Part shown: piece by piece, positions 44,712 through 56,727 of the stretch
Numbering within the stretch: position 1 is the stretch's first letter
Layout: each line of letters begins with the position of its first letter
DNA from: an uncultured Rhodospira sp.
GTDB taxonomy: Bacteria; Pseudomonadota; Alphaproteobacteria; Rhodospirillales; Rhodospirillaceae
Length of the DNA stretch: 64,000 nt
Reading direction: 5' to 3'
Assembly: GCF_937138205.1 (NCBI RefSeq)
Contig: NZ_CAKZOT010000113.1
Coordinates: forward strand, 1 to 64,000
Made by a program: the position numbers and the translations under genes
Notes under the pieces: generated by a model
Told to the model about the DNA's origin: nothing
The model's database searches: none
What the model saw: only the letters and a program-made list of their open reading frames with translations

Positions 44712-45164
44712 GGGGCCCCTCGTCTTTCCGGTCCAGCAAATCCTTTGCGGACGGACAACGAACGTCACAACTCCCCCGTTTCACGACTCGCAAAACGGAT
44801 GGCAAGAAGAATGAGGGCATCCGGCGATCCGGTCAATCACTCCGAAAGTCAAGATCCGGTCCCAAAGAAGCAGGATATATTGAGAGGAATCCGGACAGTA
44901 GCGGCACATTCGGCGCGGCGGCAAGGAATCGCGAACTTTTTATTACGGTCCGTCGAACGTCATCTGACTCTGTCCGACCGGAACCGTCCGTTGCTTCCGG
45001 CCGCTCGACAACCTGAAAAAATGTACAGTATCGTGTCGGCGGGCGTAACGGCGACAAGACTCGCAAGGCCGCTCGCCCGGACGAAACACGAGCGACCCCG
45101 AGTCCCGTCGGGCCGCACGCGGCGGGGCCGGACCCCGAGCAGCTTTGCGCCGGGCGTGTCGACC
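44712..45164. other. Gene-free stretch between trpE and the EAL/GGDEF gene
   Basis: About 450 bp without a supportable gene; trpG does not follow trpE here. It should contain the trpE transcript end and the promoter of the signalling gene. Its left half is locally AT-richer than the flanks. No clear terminator hairpin with T-run was seen. Confidence 0.5.
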
Positions 45165-46664
45165 TCACCGCCCCGCGAACCTGACCGCCTGCTTGGCCGC
45201 CGCGATCAGGGCCTGGGCCTTGTTCCAGCACTCCTGGCGTTCCATTTCCGGGTCGGAGTCCGCCACGATGCCGCCGCCGGCCTGGATGTGCACCACGCCG
45301 TCCTTCACCAGCGCGGTGCGCAGGGCGATGCAGGTGTCCATGGTGCCGCCGGCCGAGATGTACCCCACCGCCCCGGCGTAGAAGCCGCGCCGCACGGTCT
45401 CCAGTTCCTCGATGATCTCCATGGCCCGCACCTTGGGGGCACCCGAAACCGTGCCGGCCGGGAAGCCGGCCATCAGCGCGTCCATGGCGTCCTGGCCCTG
45501 GCGCAGCCGGCCGACCACGTTGGAGACGATGTGCATGACGTGGCTGTAGTACTCGACAAAGAACTGGTCGGTGACGCGCACCGTGCCCACCTCGGCGACG
45601 CGACCGACGTCGTTGCGCCCCAGGTCGAGCAGCATCAGGTGCTCGGCCCGCTCCTTCGGGTCGGACAGAAGGTCGGCGGCGTTGGCCGCGTCCTCGCTGG
45701 CATTGGCGCCGCGTTTGCGGGTGCCGGCGATGGGGCGGATGGTCACCTCACCGTCCTTCAGCCGCACCAGGATCTCCGGGCTGGCGCCGACGATCTGATA
45801 GCCATCCAGATCCAGGTAGACCATGTAGGGCGACGGATTGGTGCGCCGCAGCGCCCGGTACAGGCTGAACGGCGGCAGCTTGAACGGCAGCGTGAAGCGC
45901 TGCGACAGCACCACCTGGAAGATGTCGCCGGCCATGATGTAGTCCTTGGCGCGGCGCACCTTGGCCTTGTAGTCCTCGGCGTCCATCATCGGCGTCGCCT
46001 CGGGCTCCGGGTCGGGCTCGGAGGTCAGGCGGGCCACCGGCAACGACCGTTCCAGGTCGGCGGCGACGTCGGCCAGCCGTTCGCGCGCCAGCGCCAGCGC
46101 GGCGTTGGCGTCCACCCCCGGGCGCGGCCAGACCGGCGTGGCCAGGGTCATGCGGTGCAGGATGTTGTCGAAGGCCACCATCACGGTGGGCCGCAGGAAC
46201 ACGCCGTCGGGCACGTTGATGGTGTCCGGGTTCTCGTCCGGAATCCGCTCCACCAGCCGCACCGTGTCGTAGCCCATGTACCCCACCAGCCCGGCGATCA
46301 TCGGCGGCAGTTCGTCGGGCAGGTCGATGCGGCTTTCCGCCACCACGGCGCGCAGGGAGTCGAGCGGCGGCCGGTCGTCGGGCTCGAACGTATGCAGGTC
46401 GTGGCGAGCGTCGCGGTTGATCTCGGCCTTGTCCTTGTGACAGCGCCAGATCAGGTCCGGCTTCAGGCCGAGGAAGGAATAGCGGCCGCGCACCGCCCCG
46501 CCCTCGACGCTGTCGAGAAGGAACGAATACGGCCGCGTCTCACAGATCTTCAGGAACGCCGAGACCGGGGTTTCCAGGTCGCCCACCAGATGGGTCCAGA
46601 CCACCTGGGCCCGGCCGGCCATATAGGTGGTGCGGAACGCGGCGGCGGTGGGCAAGGTTTCCAT
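45165..46664 (-). CDS. trpE: Anthranilate synthase component I
   Basis: A 499-residue chorismate-using enzyme starting tryptophan synthesis. Visible blocks are FLLDSVEGGAVRGRYSFLG (feedback-site region), AGLVGYMGYDTVRLVE, IFQVVLSQRF, IRPIAGTRKRG, LMLLDLGRNDVGRVAEVG, MHIVSNVVGRLR, TVSGAPKVRAMEIIEELE, RGFYAGAVGYISAGG and QAGGGIVADSDPEME. It begins 11 bp after ppiD on the same strand. trpG is not immediately downstream, unlike many relatives. Confidence 0.97.
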   Translation of the reverse strand: METLPTAAAFRTTYMAGRAQVVWTHLVGDLETPVSAFLKICETRPYSFLLDSVEGGAVRGRYSFLGLKPDLIWRCHKDKAEINRDARHDLHTFEPDDRPPLDSLRAVVAESRIDLPDELPPMIAGLVGYMGYDTVRLVERIPDENPDTINVPDGVFLRPTVMVAFDNILHRMTLATPVWPRPGVDANAALALARERLADVAADLERSLPVARLTSEPDPEPEATPMMDAEDYKAKVRRAKDYIMAGDIFQVVLSQRFTLPFKLPPFSLYRALRRTNPSPYMVYLDLDGYQIVGASPEILVRLKDGEVTIRPIAGTRKRGANASEDAANAADLLSDPKERAEHLMLLDLGRNDVGRVAEVGTVRVTDQFFVEYYSHVMHIVSNVVGRLRQGQDAMDALMAGFPAGTVSGAPKVRAMEIIEELETVRRGFYAGAVGYISAGGTMDTCIALRTALVKDGVVHIQAGGGIVADSDPEMERQECWNKAQALIAAAKQAVRFAGR

Positions 46665-46675
46665 GACGGGGTTCC

Positions 46676-48562
46676 CTATTGGAAGGCGGACTCGATCACG
46701 CCCCGGTTGATTTCCACGCCCTGCCGTTTCGACAGGGCATCGGTGAACTGCACGAACAGGTCCTCGGCGATGGACGCGCGCACCACCTGCGCCGTTTCCT
46801 CCCGCGTTTCGGGATTCTCGGCGGCCTGCTGGATCACCGTGTCCAGGCGCAGCACGTGGATGGTGTCCCCGGTCTCGACGACGCGTGTTTCGCCCTCCGA
46901 CATGGCGAACAGGGCGTCGATCAGCGGGCGCGGCGGCGGCGTGGCGCCGTCCTCCACCGTGCCGCCGTCGCGCCGCACGGCGGGCACCGGCCGCACCGAG
47001 GCGCTTTCGGTTTCGGCGGCGCTCTCGAACGTGCGGCCCTCGCTGGCGGCGTCGCGGATGGCCTCGGCGCGGGCGCGCGTGGCCTCCGCCTTTTGGCGCG
47101 CCACCCACAGCGCCTCGACCCGCGGGCGCACCGACTCCAGCGGGCGCGGCGCCGGCGGCGTCACGTCGTCCACGCGCAGCACGTAGTAGGCGCCCTCGGA
47201 CTCCTCCATCAGCGTCTGTTCGCCTTGTTCGGAGGTGAACGCGGTCTCAAGGAACCCGTCCACGTCGGGCAGGTCGGCAACGGGCGTGCCGTCCGGCCCG
47301 CGCCCCTGACGATCAACGGTCTCGATCCGGACCAGGGGCAGGTCCAGCGCCCGCGCCGCCTCCTCCAGCGTCGCGCCGCCGCCCAACGCGTCGTCCAGGT
47401 CCACCGACAGCTCATACAGAGCGTCCACGGCCTCTTGATCCACCAGAGTCGCCCGGACTTCGTCGCGCACGTCCTCCAGCGGGCGGACCGATCCGGGCGT
47501 GACCTCGCGCACATGGAATACATGCCAGCCGAAGGCGCTTTCGACCGGATCGCTCACCTGTCCCTCGGGCACGGCGAACACCGCCTGGGACTGCGCGTCG
47601 GGAAGCGTTTCCCGGGTGACCTCGCCCAGGGGCACGGGCGCGGGCGCGCCGGCCTCGGCGGCCGCGTCCGCCAGCGTCTGCCCGGCGCGGACCGCATCCA
47701 CGACCGCCTGGGCCGTCTGTTCATCGTCGGCCAGCACCTGGTCGACGACGCGGCGTTCCGGCGTCGCGTAGTCATCGCGGCGGGCCTCGTACTCCTCGCG
47801 GATGGCCTCGTCGCTGACCGCGACCAGCGGACGCGCCTCGTCCAGGGTCAGGACGACGGCCGTCACGGCGCGCATTTCCGGGGCGGTGAAGGCGTCGATG
47901 TTGTCCTGATAGAGCTGCTCCAGGGTGGCCTCGTCCGGCGTCGACGGCGGCGCCGGCGCGTCGGCGATGTCGAGCGACACCACGGCGCCCGCCCGGGCCT
48001 CATTGCGGTGGCGGTCAAAGTCACGCACGAGGCCGTCCGGCGCATGAGCGGCGCTGGTGACCGGCACGCTCAGGGCCGCCTGCAACAGCGAGCGGCGCAC
48101 CCGGTTGGCGTACTGATCCTCGCTCATGCCGTTGGCGGCCAGGATGCGCTGGTAGCGGTCGCGATCGAAGCGGCCGTCGGCGCCGGCGAAGGTCGGATCG
48201 GCCTTGATCGCCTGGGCCACCACGGCGTCGGGCACCACCATGCCCCAGTCGTTGGCCGTCTCGATCTGGGTGGCCTGGGTGACGACACGGCCGATGGCGC
48301 GGTCCAGGTAGCCGAACTGAATGGCCTGTTCCGTGGTGAAGTCCTGGCCGGTGCGCTCACGCAGGGCCGAAACCTCCTGGTTCAATTCCGCCCGGATCGC
48401 CGCCGTGCCGATGGCCGTGTCACCGACCGTGATGGCCGGCGTCCCCTCGCCGCCGCCGGAGATGAAATCGCCGATGCCCCAGACACCGAAGCTGAGGATG
48501 AGCAGGCCCAGAAGGGCCTTCGCGAACCAGGACTTCGACGCCTTCCGGAAACTGTCGAGCAT
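46676..48562 (-). CDS. ppiD: Peptidyl-prolyl isomerase PpiD / SurA-N domain periplasmic chaperone
   Basis: A 628-residue inner-membrane-anchored periplasmic folding factor. One N-terminal helix (about 15-33, AKALLGLLILSFGVWGIGDF) is followed by a SurA-N-like region, a parvulin domain (DSAFGWHVFHVREVTPGS-like, here ESAFGWHVFHVREVTPGS) and a second degenerate PPIC region. The start ATG 48562 gives MLDSFRKASKSW. Upstream of trpE in one operon, and divergent from tpiA, an arrangement common in alphaproteobacteria. Confidence 0.93.
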   Translation of the reverse strand: MLDSFRKASKSWFAKALLGLLILSFGVWGIGDFISGGGEGTPAITVGDTAIGTAAIRAELNQEVSALRERTGQDFTTEQAIQFGYLDRAIGRVVTQATQIETANDWGMVVPDAVVAQAIKADPTFAGADGRFDRDRYQRILAANGMSEDQYANRVRRSLLQAALSVPVTSAAHAPDGLVRDFDRHRNEARAGAVVSLDIADAPAPPSTPDEATLEQLYQDNIDAFTAPEMRAVTAVVLTLDEARPLVAVSDEAIREEYEARRDDYATPERRVVDQVLADDEQTAQAVVDAVRAGQTLADAAAEAGAPAPVPLGEVTRETLPDAQSQAVFAVPEGQVSDPVESAFGWHVFHVREVTPGSVRPLEDVRDEVRATLVDQEAVDALYELSVDLDDALGGGATLEEAARALDLPLVRIETVDRQGRGPDGTPVADLPDVDGFLETAFTSEQGEQTLMEESEGAYYVLRVDDVTPPAPRPLESVRPRVEALWVARQKAEATRARAEAIRDAASEGRTFESAAETESASVRPVPAVRRDGGTVEDGATPPPRPLIDALFAMSEGETRVVETGDTIHVLRLDTVIQQAAENPETREETAQVVRASIAEDLFVQFTDALSKRQGVEINRGVIESAFQ

Positions 48563-48766
48563 ACCGCCACCGCTGCTGTCATGACGTGGGCGCCGCTCCG
48601 GGATGGGGGAGCGGCCGAATGGCGGCGCATGATAGGGAGGCACGCTTCGCACCGCAACGGAAACGCCGCCGGCCATGACAGCGATCGTCATCAGGACATC
48701 GTTCAAAAACGCCCGTCGGCATGGTAGACAGGCGCCCGAACGTCGCCACGATCTCAGGGGGAAACC

Positions 48767-49534
48767 ATGCATGTTCGACGGCAGTTGATTGCCGGCAACT
48801 GGAAGATGAACGGCCTGCGTGCCGACGGACTGGACCTGGCCCGCTCACTGGCCGTCTGGTTGAACGGCGACGGCGCCGACGTGCGCGATCATGTCGACAT
48901 GCTGGTCTGCCCGCCGGCGACCCTGGTGGCGCCTGTGGCCGAGGCCGTGGCCGGCACGCCGCTCGGCGTCGGCGGCCAGGACTGCCACGCGGTCGAGAAG
49001 GGTGCGCACACCGGCGACGTCAGCGCCTGGATGCTGAAGGACCTGGGCGCCAGCCACGTCATCGTCGGCCACTCGGAACGGCGCACCGACCACCACGAGA
49101 CCGACGAGCAGGTGCGCGCCAAGGCCGCCGCCGCCCTAGCCGCCGGCCTGGTGCCCATCATCTGCATCGGCGAGACCGAGGGCGAACGCGACGCCGGCCA
49201 GGCGTTGGCCGTGGTGTCGCGGCAGTTCAACGGCTCGCTGCCCGAGGGGGCCAACGGGACCAACGTGGTCATCGCCTATGAGCCCGTCTGGGCCATCGGC
49301 ACCGGACGCACCCCCACCACCGAGGACGTGGCCGAGATGCACCAGCGCATCCGCGCCGACGCCCGCGAGCGCATGGGCGCCAGCGCCGAAGCCCTGGTGA
49401 TCCTCTATGGCGGTTCGGTCAAGCCGGGCAACGCGGCCGAACTGATGGCCATCGACGACGTCGACGGCGCCCTGGTCGGCGGCGCCAGCCTGAAGGCGAC
49501 CGACTTCCAGGCCATCGCCAGCGCGTGTGTGTGA
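48767..49534 (+). CDS. tpiA: Triose-phosphate isomerase
   Basis: A 255-residue TIM barrel interconverting DHAP and glyceraldehyde 3-phosphate. Catalytic residues are visible: Lys in AGNWKMNG, His in VIVGHSERR, Glu in [11 protein letters not shown], and the phosphate-binding [12 protein letters not shown] and GALVGGASL. The ATG is not preceded by a strong Shine-Dalgarno except AGGGGG at 8-13 nt. First gene of the rightward housekeeping run tpiA-secG-pyrG-kdsA-eno. Confidence 0.98.
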   Translation: MHVRRQLIAGNWKMNGLRADGLDLARSLAVWLNGDGADVRDHVDMLVCPPATLVAPVAEAVAGTPLGVGGQDCHAVEKGAHTGDVSAWMLKDLGASHVIVGHSERRTDHHETDEQVRAKAAAALAAGLVPIICIGETEGERDAGQALAVVSRQFNGSLPEGANGTNVVIAYEPVWAIGTGRTPTTEDVAEMHQRIRADARERMGASAEALVILYGGSVKPGNAAELMAIDDVDGALVGGASLKATDFQAIASACV

Positions 49535-49763
49535 CGCGGTGTCACGGTAAGCCCGAAAAGGGGCTGGCCTTGACCGGTCCGGGCGATTACAACAGCGGGC
49601 AATCACGCGGGCGGCTGTCGTTGCCGCCCGCCCGGAACCTGTGCGACGACCACTCCGCGCCTTGATGCAGGGCGCTTCGACAGTCCACGATGCCGGCCCG
49701 GCGGAGGCAGGATCTGCCGCATCTGCCGCCGGCTTCGTGGTGTGCCGGTCTCATTGAGGAACC

Positions 49764-50150
49764 ATGATCACCGTCATTCTGGTCATTCACCTTCTGATCG
49801 CCATCGCCATGGTGGCCCTTATCCTCCTTCAGCGCTCGGAAGGCGGCGCCCTCGGCATCGGTGGCGGCGGCGGAGGCGGTGGCGGCGGCGGCCTGATGAC
49901 GGGACGCGCGGCCGGCAACCTGCTGACCCGCAGCACGGGTTTCCTGGCGGCGGCCTTCTTCGCCACCAGCATGACGCTGGCGATCCTGGCGGACAGCGGC
50001 CAGCGCGCCGGCAGCGTGCTCGATGCCGCCCCGGCGGAGGAGGAGACGGTGCCGGCGACACCGGCGATCCCCGGGCCGGAGGTGCCGACAGGCGAGAGCA
50101 CGCCGGAGGACGCCGTGCCGGCCGTTCCGGCGGCGCCGCTGTCGGAGTAA
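49764..50150 (+). CDS. secG: Preprotein translocase subunit SecG
   Basis: A 128-residue SecYEG accessory subunit. Two transmembrane helices (about 3-22 and 59-78) flank LLQRSEGGALGIGGG and a run of about eleven consecutive glycines, with STGFLAAAFFATSMTLAILA in the second helix. The Ala/Pro/Glu-rich C-terminal tail is long. The glycine run coded by GGC/GGN repeats is a possible slippage site. tpiA-secG-pyrG order is widely conserved. Confidence 0.95.
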   Translation: MITVILVIHLLIAIAMVALILLQRSEGGALGIGGGGGGGGGGGLMTGRAAGNLLTRSTGFLAAAFFATSMTLAILADSGQRAGSVLDAAPAEEETVPATPAIPGPEVPTGESTPEDAVPAVPAAPLSE

Positions 50151-50173
50151 CTCAGCCCGACTCGGCCGGAGCG

Positions 50174-51907
<1,734 letters not shown>

Positions 51908-51978
51908 CCCGCGCCCGAACCGCGCTGCCCCTCTTTCGTACAGTCGTCCAAGAGTCGAGTCCCAGGAGTCGAACCATC

Positions 51979-52851
51979 GTGTCCGAGACCGCCGCCGCCC
52001 CGGAACCCGCGCCCGCGCGCGCCATCGCCGTCGGCGACCATTTGCTGGCCAACGACCTGCCGCTGGGCCTCATCGCCGGTCCGTGCCAGATGGAAAGCCG
52101 AGACCACGCGCTGGAGGTGGCCTCGGCCCTGGTCGAGATGACGGCCGCGCTCAACATGCCGCTGATCTTTAAGGCGTCGTTCGACAAGGCCAACCGGACC
52201 TCGCTTTCTGGTCCGCGCGGCATCGGGCTGGAGGCGGCCCTGCCGGTGTTCGCCGAGATCCGGGACCGGTTCGGCTGCGCCGTGCTCACGGACGTCCACG
52301 AAACGGCGCAGTGCGCGCCCGTGGCCGAGGTGGTGGACGTGCTGCAGATTCCCGCCTTCCTGTGCCGGCAGACCGACCTGCTGGTGGCGGCGGCGGTCAC
52401 CGGCCGCATCGTCAATGTGAAGAAGGGCCAGTTCCTGGCGCCGTGGGACATGAAGAACGTGGTCGCCAAGCTTGAAGCGGCCGGCAACCGTCGCGTTCTT
52501 GTCACGGAACGGGGCGCCGCGTTCGGCTACAACACCCTGGTCACCGACATGCGCGGTCTGGTCACCATGGCGCGCGAGACCGGGTGCCCGGTCGTGTTCG
52601 ACGCCACCCATTCCGTCCAACAGCCCGGCGGACTCGGCGGCGCGTCGGGCGGCCAGCGCGAATTCGCGCCGGTGCTGGCGCGCGCCGCCGTGGCGGTGGG
52701 CATCGCCGCCGTGTTCATCGAAACCCATCCCGACCCCGACGCGGCACCGTCGGACGGCCCCGTCATGATCGCCCTGAAGGACCTGCCGAGCGTCCTGGGC
52801 GTGCTCGCCAAACTCGACCGGGTGGCCAAGGCCCATCCCGTCACGATGTAA
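51979..52851 (+). CDS. kdsA: 3-deoxy-8-phosphooctulonate synthase
   Basis: A 290-residue enzyme condensing arabinose 5-phosphate and PEP to Kdo 8-phosphate for lipopolysaccharide. Family blocks: [82 protein letters not shown] and [12 protein letters not shown]. The start is GTG 51979, preceded by AGGAG at about 11 nt; the ATG further in would cut the N-terminus. Gene order pyrG-kdsA-eno is usual in alphaproteobacteria. Confidence 0.96.
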   Translation: MSETAAAPEPAPARAIAVGDHLLANDLPLGLIAGPCQMESRDHALEVASALVEMTAALNMPLIFKASFDKANRTSLSGPRGIGLEAALPVFAEIRDRFGCAVLTDVHETAQCAPVAEVVDVLQIPAFLCRQTDLLVAAAVTGRIVNVKKGQFLAPWDMKNVVAKLEAAGNRRVLVTERGAAFGYNTLVTDMRGLVTMARETGCPVVFDATHSVQQPGGLGGASGGQREFAPVLARAAVAVGIAAVFIETHPDPDAAPSDGPVMIALKDLPSVLGVLAKLDRVAKAHPVTM

Positions 52852-52904
52852 CGCAACCCCCACGTCCCGCCGCGCCGCGCCGGGGCTTCACCACGGGAGA
52901 CTGA

Positions 52905-54185
<1,281 letters not shown>

Positions 54186-54253
54186 GCGTCGGGCGCGGCT
54201 GGCCGGGGTGACCCACCGGTTCGGCAGCTTGTGATCGCGACGAGCCAAGCGAC

Positions 54254-54300
54254 GAAGCAATCCAGGGCGAGAACCGATACGGTCTGCTCTGGATTGCTTC
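54254..54300. repeat. REP-like inverted repeat downstream of eno
   Basis: GAAGCAATCCAG and CTGGATTGCTTC, 12-bp arms 23 bp apart. The flanking sequence on both sides continues toward GTCGCTTGGCTCGTCGC and GTTCGCAATGACGG, resembling the GGATTGCTTCGTCGC...CGCAATGAC repeats I recall from many proteobacterial genomes. It could also end the converging eno and trxA transcripts. Confidence 0.55.
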
Positions 54301-54363
54301 ACGTTCGTGTTGCGACGGGGGTTCGCAATGACGGGTCCCTTGCCCTCCCGCTTTCGGTCGAGT

Positions 54364-54678
54364 CTAGAGCACCCCGTCCACCCAGTCGAACAGCTTGTTC
54401 TTGGGCAGGGCGCCGATCTTGGTGGCCACCACCTGGCCGCCCTTGAACACCATCAGGGTGGGGATGCCGCGCACCCCGTACTTGTTCGGCGTGCCGGGGT
54501 TCTCGTCGATGTTGATCTTTGCCACCGTGATGCGGTCGGACATGGTGGCGTCCATCTCCTCCAAGGCGGGGCCGATCTGTTTGCAGGGGCCACACCACTC
54601 GGCCCAGAAGTCCACCAGCACCGGGGTCTCGGACTTCAGAACGTCTTCGTCGAACGAAGAATCGGACACGTGCTTCAT
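54364..54678 (-). CDS. trxA: Thioredoxin 1
   Basis: A 104-residue thioredoxin: DFWAEWCGPCKQIGPALEEM with active-site CGPC (29-32), NIDENPGTPNKYGVRGIPTL with the cis-Pro, and GALPKNKLFDWVDGVL. Cytosolic disulfide reductase. Start ATG 54678. Downstream of the Smr gene and the lut genes on the same strand, but a 140-bp gap suggests its own promoter. Confidence 0.97.
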   Translation of the reverse strand: MKHVSDSSFDEDVLKSETPVLVDFWAEWCGPCKQIGPALEEMDATMSDRITVAKINIDENPGTPNKYGVRGIPTLMVFKGGQVVATKIGALPKNKLFDWVDGVL

Positions 54679-54820
54679 CGGTCGGGTTGTCCTTTGGCGG
54701 GTGTCAGGCCCCATGCCGCGCCGAATACCCGGACGGCGGTGGCGGCCATGCTGCGCCAAATCTAGGGCCGCACCCTGAGGAGCGTCAAGCCGAGCCGGCA
54801 TCGGGCGTCCGGCGCGGCCC

Positions 54821-55420
54821 TCAGCGGCGGCGGCGCAATAGGATGTAAAGCGCGCCCTCGCCGCCGTCGCGGGGCTGGGCGCGCGCCGTCGCCAGCACGA
54901 TCCGCCGCAGCCCGTCCTGCCCCAGCCAGTGCGGCACATCGCGCCTCAGCACGCCGCCGCCCTCGCGCCCGGTGCCTTTGCCGGTCACGACCAGCACGCA
55001 GCGCGCGCCGCGCTCGTGGGCGCGGTGCAGGAACACTGTGAGGGCTTGGTGTGCCCGTTCGCGGGTCATGCCGTGGAGGTCGAGCCGGCCCTCAAGGTCC
55101 ATGCGACCGCGCCGGAACCGGTCGTGGGTGCGGCGGTCGATGCCGGCGGCGTCGCCGCGCCGGGTGGCGGGCGAGGCTGGCGCATGGTCGGGACGGGCAG
55201 AGTCGCGGCCGGCCGGGCGCGATGGCGGTGGGTTGGGGGCAGGGTCGAGAGGCCGCTGCGGTGCCGCTGGGTCCGGACCGGGGTCCGGGGCCGGCGCGGG
55301 CCGGCGTCCGGCGAGGGGCGTGGCGTTGCGTGTGACTTGTTGCCACAATCTGAGGTCGTAATCCGAGATCGAGGCCTTGCCTCGGCCCCGGCCACGGTGG
55401 TTGTCAGGCTCCCTGGCCAT
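54821..55420 (-). CDS. Smr-domain protein
   Basis: A 199-residue protein with a Pro/Arg-rich, probably disordered N-terminal half and a C-terminal Smr domain (about 112-199): DLHGMTRERAHQALTVFLHR, CVLVVTGKGTG and LGQDGLRRIVLATARAQPRD. Smr proteins bind or cut nucleic acids; the stand-alone alphaproteobacterial type is uncharacterised. The start ATG 55420 overlaps the end of lutC by 17 nt. Confidence 0.88.
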   Translation of the reverse strand: MAREPDNHRGRGRGKASISDYDLRLWQQVTRNATPLAGRRPAPAPDPGPDPAAPQRPLDPAPNPPPSRPAGRDSARPDHAPASPATRRGDAAGIDRRTHDRFRRGRMDLEGRLDLHGMTRERAHQALTVFLHRAHERGARCVLVVTGKGTGREGGGVLRRDVPHWLGQDGLRRIVLATARAQPRDGGEGALYILLRRRR

Positions 55421-56099
55421 CCGCGCCGTCATCGACCAGAACGACATGCAACTGGCGCGGGCCATGGGCGCCCAGCTGCAGGGTTTGCTCGATGTCTCCC
55501 GTGCGGGAGGGGCCGGTGATCATGTGGACCGTGCGGGGCAGGCCGTCCGGGTGGGCGTGACGCAGGCGGCTCCATCCGTCCTCCAGGCCGCCAACGATGT
55601 CCGAGGCGCGGAGCACCACGATATGGGTTTCGGGCAGGACGTTGAGCGTCGCCGGGCTGGCCGGCCCGGAGGCCATGAGGATCGTGCCCGTCTCGGCAAT
55701 GCCGGCCAGGGCGTGAGCGATGCCGACGGTGTCGTCGGCGGTCGGCGCGGCGCGCCGGTCCAGGGTGAAGCGGCTGTCGCGGTCCAGTCCGTCCAGGCGC
55801 GGATCGGGGGGCACCATGGCCCGCAAGGGCAGGCCGATGCCCGCCAGATACTGGGCCACGGCATCGCCCACGTCCCCGGGCGCGCAGCGCGACACGGTGG
55901 CGGCGGCGGCCTCGGCGTTGGTGATGAACCGGGCCACCAACTCAGCGTGGGTGCCATGGGCGATGGCCGGGATCACTGGCGCCACCGGCGATCGCGCGGG
56001 CTCGGCCGCGCCTGCGTCGTCGGTCGGGTCGGGCTCCGCCGGCCGCCCCAGGGCGGCGCGGATGTTGCTCAGGATGGACTCGCGGGCTGGACTGCTCAC
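55404..56099 (-). CDS. lutC: Lactate utilisation protein C (LutC/YkgG)
   Basis: A 231-residue LUD-domain subunit of the LutABC L-lactate oxidase. It begins SSPARESILSNIRAALGR, with DTVGIAHALAGIAETGTILM and HIVVLRASDIVGGLEDGWSR and the final GPSRTGDIEQTLQLGAHGPR block that defines the LUD domain. It is separated from lutB by an extra membrane-protein gene, and overlaps the Smr gene. Confidence 0.93.
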   Translation of the reverse strand: MSSPARESILSNIRAALGRPAEPDPTDDAGAAEPARSPVAPVIPAIAHGTHAELVARFITNAEAAAATVSRCAPGDVGDAVAQYLAGIGLPLRAMVPPDPRLDGLDRDSRFTLDRRAAPTADDTVGIAHALAGIAETGTILMASGPASPATLNVLPETHIVVLRASDIVGGLEDGWSRLRHAHPDGLPRTVHMITGPSRTGDIEQTLQLGAHGPRQLHVVLVDDGADGQGA

Positions 56100-56164
56100 G
56101 CCAAAGGTCTCTGCATGGGGGTGTGCGGGATGGGTGGGCGAGGGGTGGACAAGGGCCGGGCCGC

Positions 56165-56668
56165 TCAGGGGCTGGGTTTGGGTGGCGCGGACGCCGTGTC
56201 GTCGCTGCCCAGGCCCGGCCCCAGTTCCTGGCCCGACTGGAAGCGCCGGGCGAAGGCGCGCCAGTCCCCGCGCGGCGCCACCACGCCGATGCGCGGGTTT
56301 TCCGCCAGGGTCACGACGACGCCGCCGTACGACCAGATGACCTGCCAGTTGTGCGCATTCTTGAGCAAGTTTGCAATGGTGCGGGCGCGCAGGCGCTCCG
56401 CCACCCAGGGGCGGACCAGGAACGCGTAGGCGAACATGGCGATGATCAGCGTGACAGTGCCGGCCACCAGGTTGTAGGCCATCACCAGCAGACTCCCCAG
56501 GATCAATGCCACCAGGGGGACCACGTTCTCCCAGGGGTCGAACACGGGCGAGCCGGTTCTGTTGAGCCTGTTGAAGTCCACACGGATGCGGATGCGATCC
56601 GCCATGTAGGCTTCGGTGAGACGTTCATGGAGGCGATAGTCCTGCGCCGCCTTGGAGGAACGCGCCAT
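56165..56668 (-). CDS. Hypothetical membrane protein inside the lut operon
   Basis: A 167-residue protein with two closely spaced transmembrane helices (about 48-65 and 69-86, VVPLVALILGSLLVMAYNL and TVTLIIAMFAYAFLV). A charged loop LRARTIANLLKNAHNWQVIW follows, with GVVVTLAENPRIGVVAPRGD after it and a Pro-rich tail. I do not recognise it. It lies between lutB and lutC with gaps of 59 and 65 bp, so it is probably co-transcribed; a link to lactate oxidation is inference. Confidence 0.7.
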   Translation of the reverse strand: MARSSKAAQDYRLHERLTEAYMADRIRIRVDFNRLNRTGSPVFDPWENVVPLVALILGSLLVMAYNLVAGTVTLIIAMFAYAFLVRPWVAERLRARTIANLLKNAHNWQVIWSYGGVVVTLAENPRIGVVAPRGDWRAFARRFQSGQELGPGLGSDDTASAPPKPSP

Positions 56669-56727
56669 CGTGTCTGGAAATCCCTGTTTGACGATCCGGT
56701 GCGGTCACGCCGCGCCCGGGCCCTAGT

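Noticed and set aside
42510-47186. A 1558-codon open frame on the plus strand opposite the EAL/GGDEF, trpE and ppiD genes
   Set aside because: It lies antisense to strongly supported genes and is low-complexity; no conserved motif.
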